Part shown: piece by piece, positions 8,824-17,224 of the stretch
Layout of the letters: the number at the start of each line of letters is the position of its first letter
Numbering within the stretch: the first letter of the stretch is position 1
NCBI RefSeq assembly: GCF_011421635.1
Contig: NZ_WTLI01000020.1
Location: 45,384 to 109,383, forward strand
Reading direction: 5' to 3'
DNA from: Paenibacillus turpanensis
Lineage (GTDB): Bacteria; Bacillota; Bacilli; Paenibacillales; YIM-B00363
Length of the DNA stretch: 64,000 nt
The notes under the pieces: generated by a model
Seen by the model: the letters and a program-made list of their open reading frames with translations, nothing else
Databases searched by the model: none
Told to the model about the DNA's origin: nothing
Program-made: the position numbers and the translations under genes

Positions 8824-8841
8824 ATGTGAAATAAATCACAA
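8824..8841 (-). promoter_or_regulatory. Fnr/Rex-type operator of the cyd operon
   Basis: The palindrome TGTGA-AATAAA-TCACA lies 53-70 bp upstream of the first cyd-operon ORF. It matches both the Bacillus Fnr consensus (TGTGA-N6-TCACA, exact) and the Rex box (TTGTGAAnnnnTTCACAA, 16 of 18). Possible -10 elements (TATACT at 8815-8810, TACAAT at 8800-8795) lie downstream. Which regulator binds cannot be decided from sequence. Confidence 0.6.
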
Positions 8842-8871
8842 ATATTGTGTGACAATGTGTTGAATGAGTAG

Positions 8872-8906
8872 GACCGCAGCTAATCATTAGCGCGGTCTTT
8901 TGTTTT
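8872..8906 (+). terminator. Free-standing strong terminator between divergent genes
   Basis: GACCGC-A-GCTAAT pairs with ATTAGC-GCGGTC, followed by TTTTGTTTT on the plus strand. It is a near-perfect 12-bp stem. No plus-strand gene ends just before it, since the neighbouring genes diverge from this spot, so it may stop antisense transcription out of the cyd region or act as an attenuator for the araC-type gene downstream. Confidence 0.6.
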
Positions 8907-9004
8907 GGAAATTATTTTTGTGAGAATTCCCCATCTGCCGGCTATTCAAGATATAATGATTTTATTCAATATGTGGAAAATGCTAGGTGCTTCGGAGGGA
9001 TAGA

Positions 9005-11344
9005 ATGCAAAGGTATTTGCTGCGGTTGTTGGCATTCAGCTTTATTCTTGGCGTGATTCCGGCAGTCATGATCGGGATCGTCTCCTATTCTATTGCGTCC
9101 CGGGATCTGGAGAGCAAAGTGAAAGAGAGCCACATGCAGTGGCTTACCCAAACGCAGATGCGTGTGGAGCAAATGCTCAAATCGATTGAAAGATCGGTGA
9201 CGCAGGTTGCCAATTCCTCATTAGTAAATTCGGCGATGAACGCCTCCTATGATACGAGCGACTTCGAGCAGGTTCGTGCGCTCTCGTCTGAGCTTTACAA
9301 TCTTCAATCGAGCGATGCCGTCATCACACAGGCGTACTTGGTGAATCTAGAGCAGGGCTGGTCGCTCGACTTGAACACACTGCGCCCGTTTGACCAGCTG
9401 GAAGAGAAGGAGCAGTTTCAGCAATACGCTCGTGAAACGCGCAGCATCCAGTGGATTCCGGCTGCGGCGGGGGAGCGCCATAAAGGGCCGCTTTTAATTG
9501 AAGATGCGACAGAAGTCTACGACGCGAAGGATACGTTGACACTTGTGGTAAAAATACCGATTTTACCGCAGACGAGCACGCCGAAGGGATTAGTGGTTGT
9601 AAAAATTGCCGCTTCCGATTTCCGCCAGGCATTGACGCCGGGCAATCTTGCGGATTCCAACTACATTATGGACCGTTCGGGCTCCAGCATCCTAACGGCA
9701 GCGGCAACGGCAGCAGATACCGATTACCGCTTGATGAATGAGGCCATTATGAAGCGGCTCGAAGCGGAGCAGGCGAAGCGGGAGGGACTGTTTAACACAA
9801 ATACAGGGGATGATCAGGCAGCCGTGATCTATCGAACGTCCGACTATAACGGCTGGACTTATGTCTCCGTCATATCCATTGCGGAGATTACGAAGGAGAC
9901 GCGCAAGATCGCTCAGCTGACGATAATTGTATGCGCTATCATTTTATTGTTGGCGTCGGCTTTTGCATTATATGGAAGCCGGAGAATGTATCGTCCGATC
10001 CAATCTCTGCTAGAGGTTGCCAAAGGGGTTGGTCGAAAGCATGAGGAGGAAACCGCTCCGCAGCGAAACGACGAGCTGGACTTCATTAAAGAGAGCATCG
10101 AGTCGCTCGCCGATTCCCGAAGCCGATTGCAGCAGCAGATGATCGGGCAGGCGGGACAGCTCAAGGAATTTTTTGTGCTGAAGCTATTTACAGGTCAGCT
10201 TACGGAAAACGATTATATTTTTCGCTCGGATTTATACCGCTTTCCTACCGGCTGGAAGCATCTCGGCGTGCTGGCGCTGCAAATTGATAACCTGCAGGAT
10301 ACGAAGTATGAGGAGCGGGACCGCGAGCTGCTGCTTTATGCAGTGAACAATATTGCGCAAGAGGTGCTGCCCTCGTCGTACCGGTTTACGCCGATTATTT
10401 TAAATCATTCCCAGGTATCGCTTGTGGCGACCGATGTAGAGCATCCTTCAGAGGTTAGAATATTGCTGTACGAAGCGGCCAAATCGATAAAAGAGCATGC
10501 GGAGCGTTATTTGAAATTGCGGGTGAGCATCGGAATAAGCAAGCCGTATAAAGCCTTAACCGACAGTGTCAAAGCGTATGGAGAAAGCTTGGCGGCTTTA
10601 AAAGCAAGGATCAGTCTAGGCTCGGATGTCATCATTCATTACGAGGACATAGAAAACCAGCCGGGTGAAGAAAAGTATGTGTATACCCACATAAAGGTGC
10701 TCGAGGAGCAGCTCGTGTATACGATCCGGGAAATGGAGCTCGGGAAGGCGGTTGAGCTTTTCGACCAATTTTTAAACGGGCTTCTCCATAAGGATGGTAC
10801 GCTCCACGGGCATCAGATTCTGCTCATGCAGCTGGTGTCCCGTGTACTTTTTATTGTTCAGGAGCAAGGCATTTCCGTCAAAAGAGTGCTGAAGGACGAT
10901 GGCGCGGTCGAAAGGCTGCTTCAGCTGCAGACACGTGAGGAAATCCGGCACTGGTTTGAGTCGAAGCTCCTTGCCCCCATCATTCAAGTGCTTTCGGAGA
11001 AGACGGAGCGCCAATATGTAAAAATTGCTGATAAGCTTATCGCAATGATTCAGGAGCGGTACGATCAAGAAATTACGCTGGAGCAGCTTGCGGAGGAGCT
11101 CAATTACCACCCGGTTTATGTGAGCCGCATTTTTAAGAAAGAAATCGGTACAACGTTCAGCGATTACCTATCCGATTATCGGATGCAGATGGCCAAGGTG
11201 ATGCTCGAAACGACAGACATGAAAATTTCCGAAATCGGCGAGAAGCTGCAATACAAAAATATAAGCGCTTTCATCAGAGGGTTCCGGAAGCTGTATGATG
11301 TCACCCCAGGTCAGTACCGTGAAAGGCTAGGTGAAAAAGGATGA
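9005..11344 (+). CDS. Membrane-bound AraC-family regulator with extracytoplasmic sensor
   Basis: One-component transcription regulator of 779 residues. The start is the ATG preceded by CGGAGGGA; a GTG at 8987 is in frame but falls on the binding site. Helix 1 is near residues 5-28, an extracellular Cache-like region spans about 30-295, helix 2 is near 300-325, a long cytoplasmic linker follows, and a C-terminal double HTH AraC domain lies at about 675-775 (ITLEQLAEELNYHPVYVSRI, then KISEIGEKLQYKN). This is the layout of B. subtilis YesS-type sugar regulators. It overlaps the next gene by 4 bp (ATGA), so it probably controls the downstream ABC importer in response to a wall-derived oligosaccharide. 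Confidence 0.9.
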   Translation: MQRYLLRLLAFSFILGVIPAVMIGIVSYSIASRDLESKVKESHMQWLTQTQMRVEQMLKSIERSVTQVANSSLVNSAMNASYDTSDFEQVRALSSELYNLQSSDAVITQAYLVNLEQGWSLDLNTLRPFDQLEEKEQFQQYARETRSIQWIPAAAGERHKGPLLIEDATEVYDAKDTLTLVVKIPILPQTSTPKGLVVVKIAASDFRQALTPGNLADSNYIMDRSGSSILTAAATAADTDYRLMNEAIMKRLEAEQAKREGLFNTNTGDDQAAVIYRTSDYNGWTYVSVISIAEITKETRKIAQLTIIVCAIILLLASAFALYGSRRMYRPIQSLLEVAKGVGRKHEEETAPQRNDELDFIKESIESLADSRSRLQQQMIGQAGQLKEFFVLKLFTGQLTENDYIFRSDLYRFPTGWKHLGVLALQIDNLQDTKYEERDRELLLYAVNNIAQEVLPSSYRFTPIILNHSQVSLVATDVEHPSEVRILLYEAAKSIKEHAERYLKLRVSIGISKPYKALTDSVKAYGESLAALKARISLGSDVIIHYEDIENQPGEEKYVYTHIKVLEEQLVYTIREMELGKAVELFDQFLNGLLHKDGTLHGHQILLMQLVSRVLFIVQEQGISVKRVLKDDGAVERLLQLQTREEIRHWFESKLLAPIIQVLSEKTERQYVKIADKLIAMIQERYDQEITLEQLAEELNYHPVYVSRIFKKEIGTTFSDYLSDYRMQMAKVMLETTDMKISEIGEKLQYKNISAFIRGFRKLYDVTPGQYRERLGEKG

Positions 11345-12942
11345 GGGCAGGAAAAAGGACGGGACGCTTGGAACGGCAAAGGGATGTAAACAGGTACGCA
11401 CGCATGCAGCAAAATACGGATCAAGGGATTCGTCTCCACGGGGCAAAACGCGTTTCCTTTTTCATAGCTGCTGGTACGACGATTCTGGCTTTATTTACCG
11501 CTGCAGGATGTGCGGCACCCCAATCGAAACAAAATCACGGGGCGGTACAGGGGCGTCCAGTCATTTCCTTGGTTGTGAATCAAGTCGGCGAGACCCCCGC
11601 TAAAGACAATTTGCTGGAGCAAGCGATGGAAGAGTACACCCATACGGAGCTCCAGATTCAGTGGGTGCCTTTTTCTGCCTACGATGAGAAGCTGAAGGTG
11701 ATGATCGCCTCCGGAGAGCTGCCAAAGCTGGTTAAACTGATCTATACATCCACGATCATTTCGACGCTGAAATCGGGACAATTTTGGGATATCGGCCCTT
11801 ATCTTAAGGATTACAAAAACTTATCCGCTGTGGACACGCGATACTATGACAATATACGGGTAGGCGGTAAATTATATGGGGTACCGTTATACAGAGACCT
11901 CGGCCGCGCCTCGATTCATTACCGCAAGGATTGGTTTGATCGGCTTGGTTTACAGCTCCCTGTGACGATTGAGGATTGGTATACGGTCATTAAAGCACTA
12001 ACTAAGGACGACCCTGACGGCAATGGCAAGGATGATACGTACGGCCTGATCTTGGAAAAACGTTATAACCAAGGGGTCAGCTCGACATTGACGCGGATCG
12101 TGGTGTCGCAGGGCGGGCCGAATACATGGCAGGTGACAGATGGAACGTTTACGCCGGACTTTATGACGGAGCTATTTTTTGAAGCGTTACAGCTGTTCCG
12201 AAGGCTTTACGAGGAGGGGCTCCTGAACCGGGATTTTGCCATTGCCGACGTTACCGAAACGTGGAAGCAGTACGAGCAGGGGCGGGCGGGGATTACGATT
12301 TCCGGCGGAAACGGGCAAAGCTGGCAGAATAAGTTGGAGCCAATCGTACCCGATGCAGTCATTGATGTTGCCCCTCTTGCAGGACCGGGTGGAATACGGC
12401 TTCCGGGAGAGCCGGGGAATGCCGGATTTCTCGCTATTCCTAAGGACACGGTACAAACGGAAGCGGAAATGCGCAGCATCCTCGCCTTTCTCGATAAGCT
12501 GCTGGAGCCGGAAATGCAAAACCTTCTTTCGAAAGGAATAGAACAAAGGCACTGGATTGACCGAGGGGAGTATGTGGAAATTGTCAGCAGGGAGCTCGAC
12601 TCGCGTGAGGTGAAGCCGTACCGGGACACGCTCCCGTTTCTCGGAGAGACAAATCCTGCCCTGAAGCAAGCGCTCCAGCCGGAGCTGTTCCGTAAAAATC
12701 AGCTGATCGGAAAGCAAAACGAACGCTATATTGTTCCGAATCCGGCGCATACTCTGGAATCGGAGACTTACGCCGAAAGGGGCAAGGAGCTGGAGCAGCT
12801 CATTACAGATGCGGAAACGAAATTTATTATGGGTAAAATCGATGAGCTGGGTTGGAAAGCAGAAATTGAAAAGTGGAGAAAAGCCGGAGGCGACGCAATG
12901 ATCCGCGAGTATGAGGAAGCGTACCGCAAGAAGATGAAGTAG
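11341..12942 (+). CDS. ABC sugar-binding lipoprotein (LplA/YtcQ type), copy 1
   Basis: Extracellular solute-binding protein of 533 residues. The ATG overlaps the regulator stop; a second in-frame ATG at 11404 gives a more normal signal peptide. A lipobox (FTAAGC) makes Cys57 (Cys36 from the inner start) the lipidated residue. The EF-hand-like segment DPDGNGKDD resembles calcium-site loops seen in this large CUT1 binding-protein class. It is clearly paralogous to the second binding protein at the end of the same operon, sharing motifs such as YGVPLYRDLGRA and FIMGKIDELGWKAE. Substrate unknown; an oligosaccharide is likely. Confidence 0.85.
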   Translation: MRAGKRTGRLERQRDVNRYARMQQNTDQGIRLHGAKRVSFFIAAGTTILALFTAAGCAAPQSKQNHGAVQGRPVISLVVNQVGETPAKDNLLEQAMEEYTHTELQIQWVPFSAYDEKLKVMIASGELPKLVKLIYTSTIISTLKSGQFWDIGPYLKDYKNLSAVDTRYYDNIRVGGKLYGVPLYRDLGRASIHYRKDWFDRLGLQLPVTIEDWYTVIKALTKDDPDGNGKDDTYGLILEKRYNQGVSSTLTRIVVSQGGPNTWQVTDGTFTPDFMTELFFEALQLFRRLYEEGLLNRDFAIADVTETWKQYEQGRAGITISGGNGQSWQNKLEPIVPDAVIDVAPLAGPGGIRLPGEPGNAGFLAIPKDTVQTEAEMRSILAFLDKLLEPEMQNLLSKGIEQRHWIDRGEYVEIVSRELDSREVKPYRDTLPFLGETNPALKQALQPELFRKNQLIGKQNERYIVPNPAHTLESETYAERGKELEQLITDAETKFIMGKIDELGWKAEIEKWRKAGGDAMIREYEEAYRKKMK

Positions 12943-12979
12943 GACGGAGTATACCGCAGACAGCGCGCATAATCATGCG

Positions 12980-13008
12980 AAAACCCTTGAGAAATCAAGG
13001 GTTTTTTG
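12980..13008 (+). terminator. Terminator or attenuator inside the importer operon
   Basis: AAAACCCTTGA and TCAAGGGTTTT form an 11-bp perfect stem with a GAAA loop, followed by further T. It lies between binding protein 1 and the first permease, so it may lower expression of the permeases relative to the binding protein. Confidence 0.75.
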
Positions 13009-13149
13009 TTTGCTGCATATTCGGTTGCTTGGGAGCTATTGAAGTTGAAACGGGCACAAAACAACGAATTGGTTAAGCCGAAGGTATAGCCGGTCATGAA
13101 GGCTGTGCGGCATAATCTGGCGTAAGCAAGTGACTTGGAGGTGCCATTC

Positions 13150-14115
13150 ATGAAAGCAGATGTGACGCTGCAGCCGGATGCTCCCCGCGGGCCAACGGCA
13201 AAACCAAGACGCGGGATCGTACCAAAAACATTATTGCGGGACAAGTGGCTTTACCTGATGCTGCTTCCTGGAATCGCCTACTTCTTCATATTCAAATACG
13301 TACCGATGTACGGTTTGACGATGGCCTTTCAGGATTATAAGCCGCACCTTGGGTTTTTCGGCAGTCCCTGGGTCGGATTGAAGCATTTTGAGCGCTTCTT
13401 TAGCGAGCCGTCGTTCGGCATGCTGTTTCGCAATACGCTGTTAATCGCGCTTTATAATTTGATCTTTTTCTTTCCGCTGCCGATCATTCTATCCCTGATG
13501 ATGAATGAGCTGCGGCGTGAGAGGTTCAAGCGTTTCGTTCAAACGCTCGTTTATGTCCCCCACTTTGTGTCATGGGTCGTAGTCGTCGGCATTTTCTACA
13601 TGCTGTTCACGACTGAGAACGGGATTGTTAATGAACTGATTTACGCCCTGACCGGGGAAAAAATCGCCTTTCTGCTTGAGCCGGAATGGTTCCGTACGAT
13701 GATTGTATCGCAATCGATTTGGAAGGAAGTCGGCTGGGGGACGATCATCTTTTTGGCGGCGCTTTCAGGCGTAGATATGCAGCTGTATGAAGCGGCGCGC
13801 ATTGACGGAGCCGGCCGCTGGCGGCAGCTATGGCATATTACGCTTCCGGCGATTCGAAGCACGATTATTATTTTGCTTATTCTCCGGCTTGGAGACTTCT
13901 TGGATTCCGGCTTTGAGCACATCTTCCTGATGATCACTCCGACGAACCGCGAGGTAGGCGAGGTGTTCGATACTTATGTATACACCAAAGGTTTGACGCA
14001 GGCGCAGTACAGCTATAGTGCGGCGGTCGGTATGTTTAAATCGGTGGTCGGCCTTGTGCTTGTGCTTGGCTCCAACTGGCTGGCCAAACGTTTCGGGCAG
14101 GAAGGCGTGTATTAA
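13150..14115 (+). CDS. ABC sugar permease, LplB type
   Basis: Membrane component of a CUT1-type importer, 321 residues and about six helices. The start is the ATG 5 bp after TTGGAGGTG. The N-terminal half contains the typical segment YLMLLPGIAYFFIFKYVPMYG, and the EAA loop is seen as YEAARIDGAGRWRQLWHITLP near residues 215-235, the contact site for the ATPase. It pairs with the next permease. No ATPase gene is in the operon; such systems in Bacillaceae share a general MsmX-like ATPase. Confidence 0.92.
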   Translation: MKADVTLQPDAPRGPTAKPRRGIVPKTLLRDKWLYLMLLPGIAYFFIFKYVPMYGLTMAFQDYKPHLGFFGSPWVGLKHFERFFSEPSFGMLFRNTLLIALYNLIFFFPLPIILSLMMNELRRERFKRFVQTLVYVPHFVSWVVVVGIFYMLFTTENGIVNELIYALTGEKIAFLLEPEWFRTMIVSQSIWKEVGWGTIIFLAALSGVDMQLYEAARIDGAGRWRQLWHITLPAIRSTIIILLILRLGDFLDSGFEHIFLMITPTNREVGEVFDTYVYTKGLTQAQYSYSAAVGMFKSVVGLVLVLGSNWLAKRFGQEGVY

Positions 14116-14171
14116 TATGCGGGTGAAAGCGCTGATGAATTGCTTGGATAAAACAAGGAGGGACTTATCCG

Positions 14172-15044
14172 ATGACATATGACAAAACGTGGGGCGGTCG
14201 TCTCTTCGACCTGTTTAATTACGGCTTCCTGCTGATATTCGCGATCGTGTGCATTTTGCCCTTTCTATATGTATTGGCGGTATCGTTTACTAGTCCGGCG
14301 GAGGTTGCGAAAGGGGGCATGATCCTATTCCCGAAGGAATTCTCGCTGGCCGCGTACCGTTACATTTTTTCGACCGATACACTGCTTCGCAGTCTGTTAG
14401 TTTCGGTGTACGTCACGGTGCTGGGAACGTTTATTAACCTGCTCATGACCTCGCTGATGGCGTATCCGTTGTCCAAAACTCACATCAAGGGAAGGCAATT
14501 TATTTTGCTCGCCGTGCTGTTTACGATGCTCTTCAGCGGCGGTTTAATTCCGACCTATTTTGTGGTTAAGGCGATGGGCCTGACGAACACCCTGTGGTCT
14601 CTCATGATTCCGGGGGCGATCAGTGCCTTTAATCTCATCGTGCTTAAAAACTTTTTTCAGCAAATTCCGGACGGCTTGGAGGACTCGGCGAAAATCGACG
14701 GCTGCAATGATCTTGGCGTTCTGTTCCGCATCGTGCTTCCGCTGTCCATGCCGGCCATAGCAACCTTTGCGCTATTCTACGCGGTTTCGCATTGGAACCA
14801 GTATTTTAATGCCGTCATGTACATTAACGACAATACCAAATGGCCGATTCAGGTGCTGCTGCGCGAAATCGTTATTTTGGCGCAAAGCCGCATTGGCGAC
14901 GCCAGCATCGACGAAGCTGAGATTCAGCCCTTGACGATTCGTATGGCGGTTATTGTTTTCGCAACAGTTCCGATTTTGTTCGTGTATCCGTTCCTGCAAA
15001 AGCATTTTACCAAAGGCGTCCTGCTGGGTTCGGTAAAAGGGTGA
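14172..15044 (+). CDS. ABC sugar permease, LplC/YtcP type
   Basis: Second permease, 290 residues, with AAGGAGGG upstream of the ATG. About six helices; the EAA loop is LEDSAKIDGCNDLGVLFRIVLP near residues 170-190. The C-terminus (FLQKHFTKGVLLGSVKG) is the standard family ending. It forms the heterodimeric channel with the preceding permease. It lies 56 bp after it and 73 bp before binding protein 2. Confidence 0.92.
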   Translation: MTYDKTWGGRLFDLFNYGFLLIFAIVCILPFLYVLAVSFTSPAEVAKGGMILFPKEFSLAAYRYIFSTDTLLRSLLVSVYVTVLGTFINLLMTSLMAYPLSKTHIKGRQFILLAVLFTMLFSGGLIPTYFVVKAMGLTNTLWSLMIPGAISAFNLIVLKNFFQQIPDGLEDSAKIDGCNDLGVLFRIVLPLSMPAIATFALFYAVSHWNQYFNAVMYINDNTKWPIQVLLREIVILAQSRIGDASIDEAEIQPLTIRMAVIVFATVPILFVYPFLQKHFTKGVLLGSVKG

Positions 15045-15117
15045 GTAAGTCCGTTTTCTTGGATTGGCGGAGAAAGCGGGCTTTCCATAAACATTTCTAA
15101 CGAAAAGGGGTAGAACG

Positions 15118-16629
15118 ATGAAAACACATGCAGCGCTTTTGTTAGGTACAGTCCTGGTCACGTCCTCCATGCTTTCGGCATGCGGGGATACGGCTCCGGA
15201 GCAAGGTCAGCCGGCCGCGGCGCAGGTGGAGGATAATAAGCCTTTTCCGATTAAAATGGTTGTCAATCAGGTTGGGGAAATCCCGCCGGCGGATAATGAG
15301 CTGGAGAAGCAAATTGAAGCGTACACGAAGACAGAGCTGGATATTCAGCGGCTTCCGTCCTCCACGTACGATGAGAAAGTGAATGTGATGGTGGCTGCTG
15401 ACGAGCTGCCGACCATTATCAAGCTGAATTATACTGCGCCTGTTATCGGGCAAATACAAGCGGGCTTATTTTGGGAGCTCGGCCCTTACCTCAAGGAATA
15501 TAAGAACCTTGCCGCGCAAAACCAAGTGTTCTACGACAATTTGACGGTGGAAGGAAAGCTGTACGGGATCCCGCTTTACCGCGATTTGGGGCGTGCTGTC
15601 GTTCACTATCGCAAGGATTGGTTCGACGCTGCAGGGCTGTCCACTCCAAAATCACTGGATGACTGGTACAACATCTCCAAGACGCTGACCTTGGGCGACC
15701 CGGATAAAAACGGCAAGAACGACACCTACGGCCTACTGCTCGACAAAAAGTACAATCAAGGCGCAGCCTCGACCTTTACGAGAATTGCGGTATCGCAGGG
15801 CGCACCGAATATGTGGAAGGTGGAAAATGGGGAGTTTACACCGGACTTCATGACGGAGCCTTATTTCCAAACGATGCAGATGTTTAAGCGCATGTATGAT
15901 GAAAAGCTGATTAACCAAGATTTTGCTGCGGTTGACGGTACGGAAATTTCGAAAATTTACGAATCCGGACGCGGAGGGATCCTGTTGTCCGGAGGCAATG
16001 CGCAGTCGCTGCAGGATAAGCTGATTAAAGTTGTGCCGACGGCTGTCGTGGATGTGGCGCCGCTGGAGGGCCCGAACGGAAGAAGACTTCCGGGCGAGCC
16101 GGGCAATGCCGGCTTCTGGGCAATCCCGAAGGCAACGGTGAAGACGGAGGCGGAGCTGAAGCGGGTAATGACGTTTATTGACCAGCTGATGGACCCGACG
16201 ACGGCGACACTGCTCGTTAAGGGAGTAGAGGGCAAGCACTGGGCCGATAAAGGAGAGTTTACCGAGGTGCTCGATCGTGATGCCGACGCAAAGGAAGTAA
16301 AGCCATACCGCGATACGTTCCCGCACCGCGGCGAAAAGTACAATATTGCCAAGCCGGCAAAGCAGCCGGATTTATTCCGCAAAAACTCGAAAATCGGCGG
16401 AGAAAACGAGCAGTTTATCGTTCCGAATCCGGCGCATAACCTGTTGTCCAGCACGTACGCCGAACGCGGCAAGGAGCTGGAGCAGATCATTACGGACGCG
16501 CAGACGAAGTTTATTATGGGCAAGATCGACGAGGCCGGCTGGAAGGCGGAAATGGAGAAGTGGAAGAAAGCCGGCGGCGAGACCATGATGAAGGAATATA
16601 AGGAAGCGTACGCCAAGAGTAAAAAATAA
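15118..16629 (+). CDS. ABC sugar-binding lipoprotein, copy 2
   Basis: Extracellular solute-binding lipoprotein of 503 residues with lipobox LSAC, Cys22 lipidated. AAAAGGGG lies before the ATG. It is colinear with binding protein 1 over almost its full length, e.g. VVNQVGEIPPADN near the start, GIPLYRDLGRAVVHYRKDWF and PGEPGNAGFWAIPKA. The DPDKNGKND loop is conserved. It closes the operon and is followed by a terminator. The duplication suggests either two related ligands for one channel or a recent paralog under divergence. Confidence 0.9.
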   Translation: MKTHAALLLGTVLVTSSMLSACGDTAPEQGQPAAAQVEDNKPFPIKMVVNQVGEIPPADNELEKQIEAYTKTELDIQRLPSSTYDEKVNVMVAADELPTIIKLNYTAPVIGQIQAGLFWELGPYLKEYKNLAAQNQVFYDNLTVEGKLYGIPLYRDLGRAVVHYRKDWFDAAGLSTPKSLDDWYNISKTLTLGDPDKNGKNDTYGLLLDKKYNQGAASTFTRIAVSQGAPNMWKVENGEFTPDFMTEPYFQTMQMFKRMYDEKLINQDFAAVDGTEISKIYESGRGGILLSGGNAQSLQDKLIKVVPTAVVDVAPLEGPNGRRLPGEPGNAGFWAIPKATVKTEAELKRVMTFIDQLMDPTTATLLVKGVEGKHWADKGEFTEVLDRDADAKEVKPYRDTFPHRGEKYNIAKPAKQPDLFRKNSKIGGENEQFIVPNPAHNLLSSTYAERGKELEQIITDAQTKFIMGKIDEAGWKAEMEKWKKAGGETMMKEYKEAYAKSKK

Positions 16630-16636
16630 TATAGGA

Positions 16637-16676
16637 AAAGGATGGTCTAAGCAGCTGCTTGGGCCATTCTTTTTGG
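16637..16676 (+). terminator. Terminator of the first importer operon
   Basis: GGATGGTCTAAGCAGC pairs imperfectly with GCTTGGGCCATTC and is followed by five T. It lies just after the binding protein 2 stop. Confidence 0.75.
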
Positions 16677-16681
16677 CGTTT

Positions 16682-17208
16682 TCTTCCATTTCCCAAAAAA
16701 TTTCAACGTTAAATCGGAAGATTGTCCCCCTATAATCTAGCAAAAAGCTAACGTATAATGGAAATGTAAGTATTTTCAAATGGATTGGAGGTAGATAAAG
16801 CTTATTTTGTATTTAATGCAATTAATATTCAAAGAAGTGATTTTGAAAAGGAGGTGGTCTCCCGCATCCATGACTAGACCGCCCCGAGAATCGAAGCTTA
16901 TGGAAATACTCCTCGACCCCATTGAATTCTCCTCAGATGTTTGATGCAGAAAAGCGATTTCGAAGCATTTTTGTTTCAACACATTTCGTAGATGCGACCG
17001 CATAATCCTCCTCTTCAATGACAGCTTGACAGCCTCACTTTCCAATTCGGAATAATCGTCGCTCTACTCCAGCCCGCATGATCATCTTTTACAGCAGAAT
17101 AAACCATCTAGCAATCACTGTAATCATTTTAGCTGATACCATCCACGGAAAGGCAGTTGAGCAGGCTCGTTTACTCACACGAAAAGGAACGATTTTATTT
17201 TAAAATCA
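16682..17208. other. Long intergenic region before the GH48 gene, no supported gene
   Basis: About 530 bp without a convincing gene. A minus-strand frame of 89 codons (16776-17045) has no family features and no ribosome site I trust. There is an isolated AAAAGGAGG at 16847-16855 not followed by a plausible protein, and AT-rich TATAAT-like hexamers near 16731. It presumably holds the cellulase promoter, but I cannot place it with confidence, and I see no clear cre site. Confidence 0.5.
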
Positions 17209-17224
17209 TAAGGAGGACGATGTT

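Noticed and set aside
16847..16935. Strong AAAAGGAGG followed by an ATG, resembling the leader of a small holin-like type I toxin gene
   Set aside because: The following frame codes for 24 residues with no hydrophobic helix, so it is not a toxin of that kind.
16776..17045. An 89-codon minus-strand frame before the GH48 gene
   Set aside because: No ribosome site, no recognisable domain, and no neighbour on that strand; listed only as part of a gene-free region.
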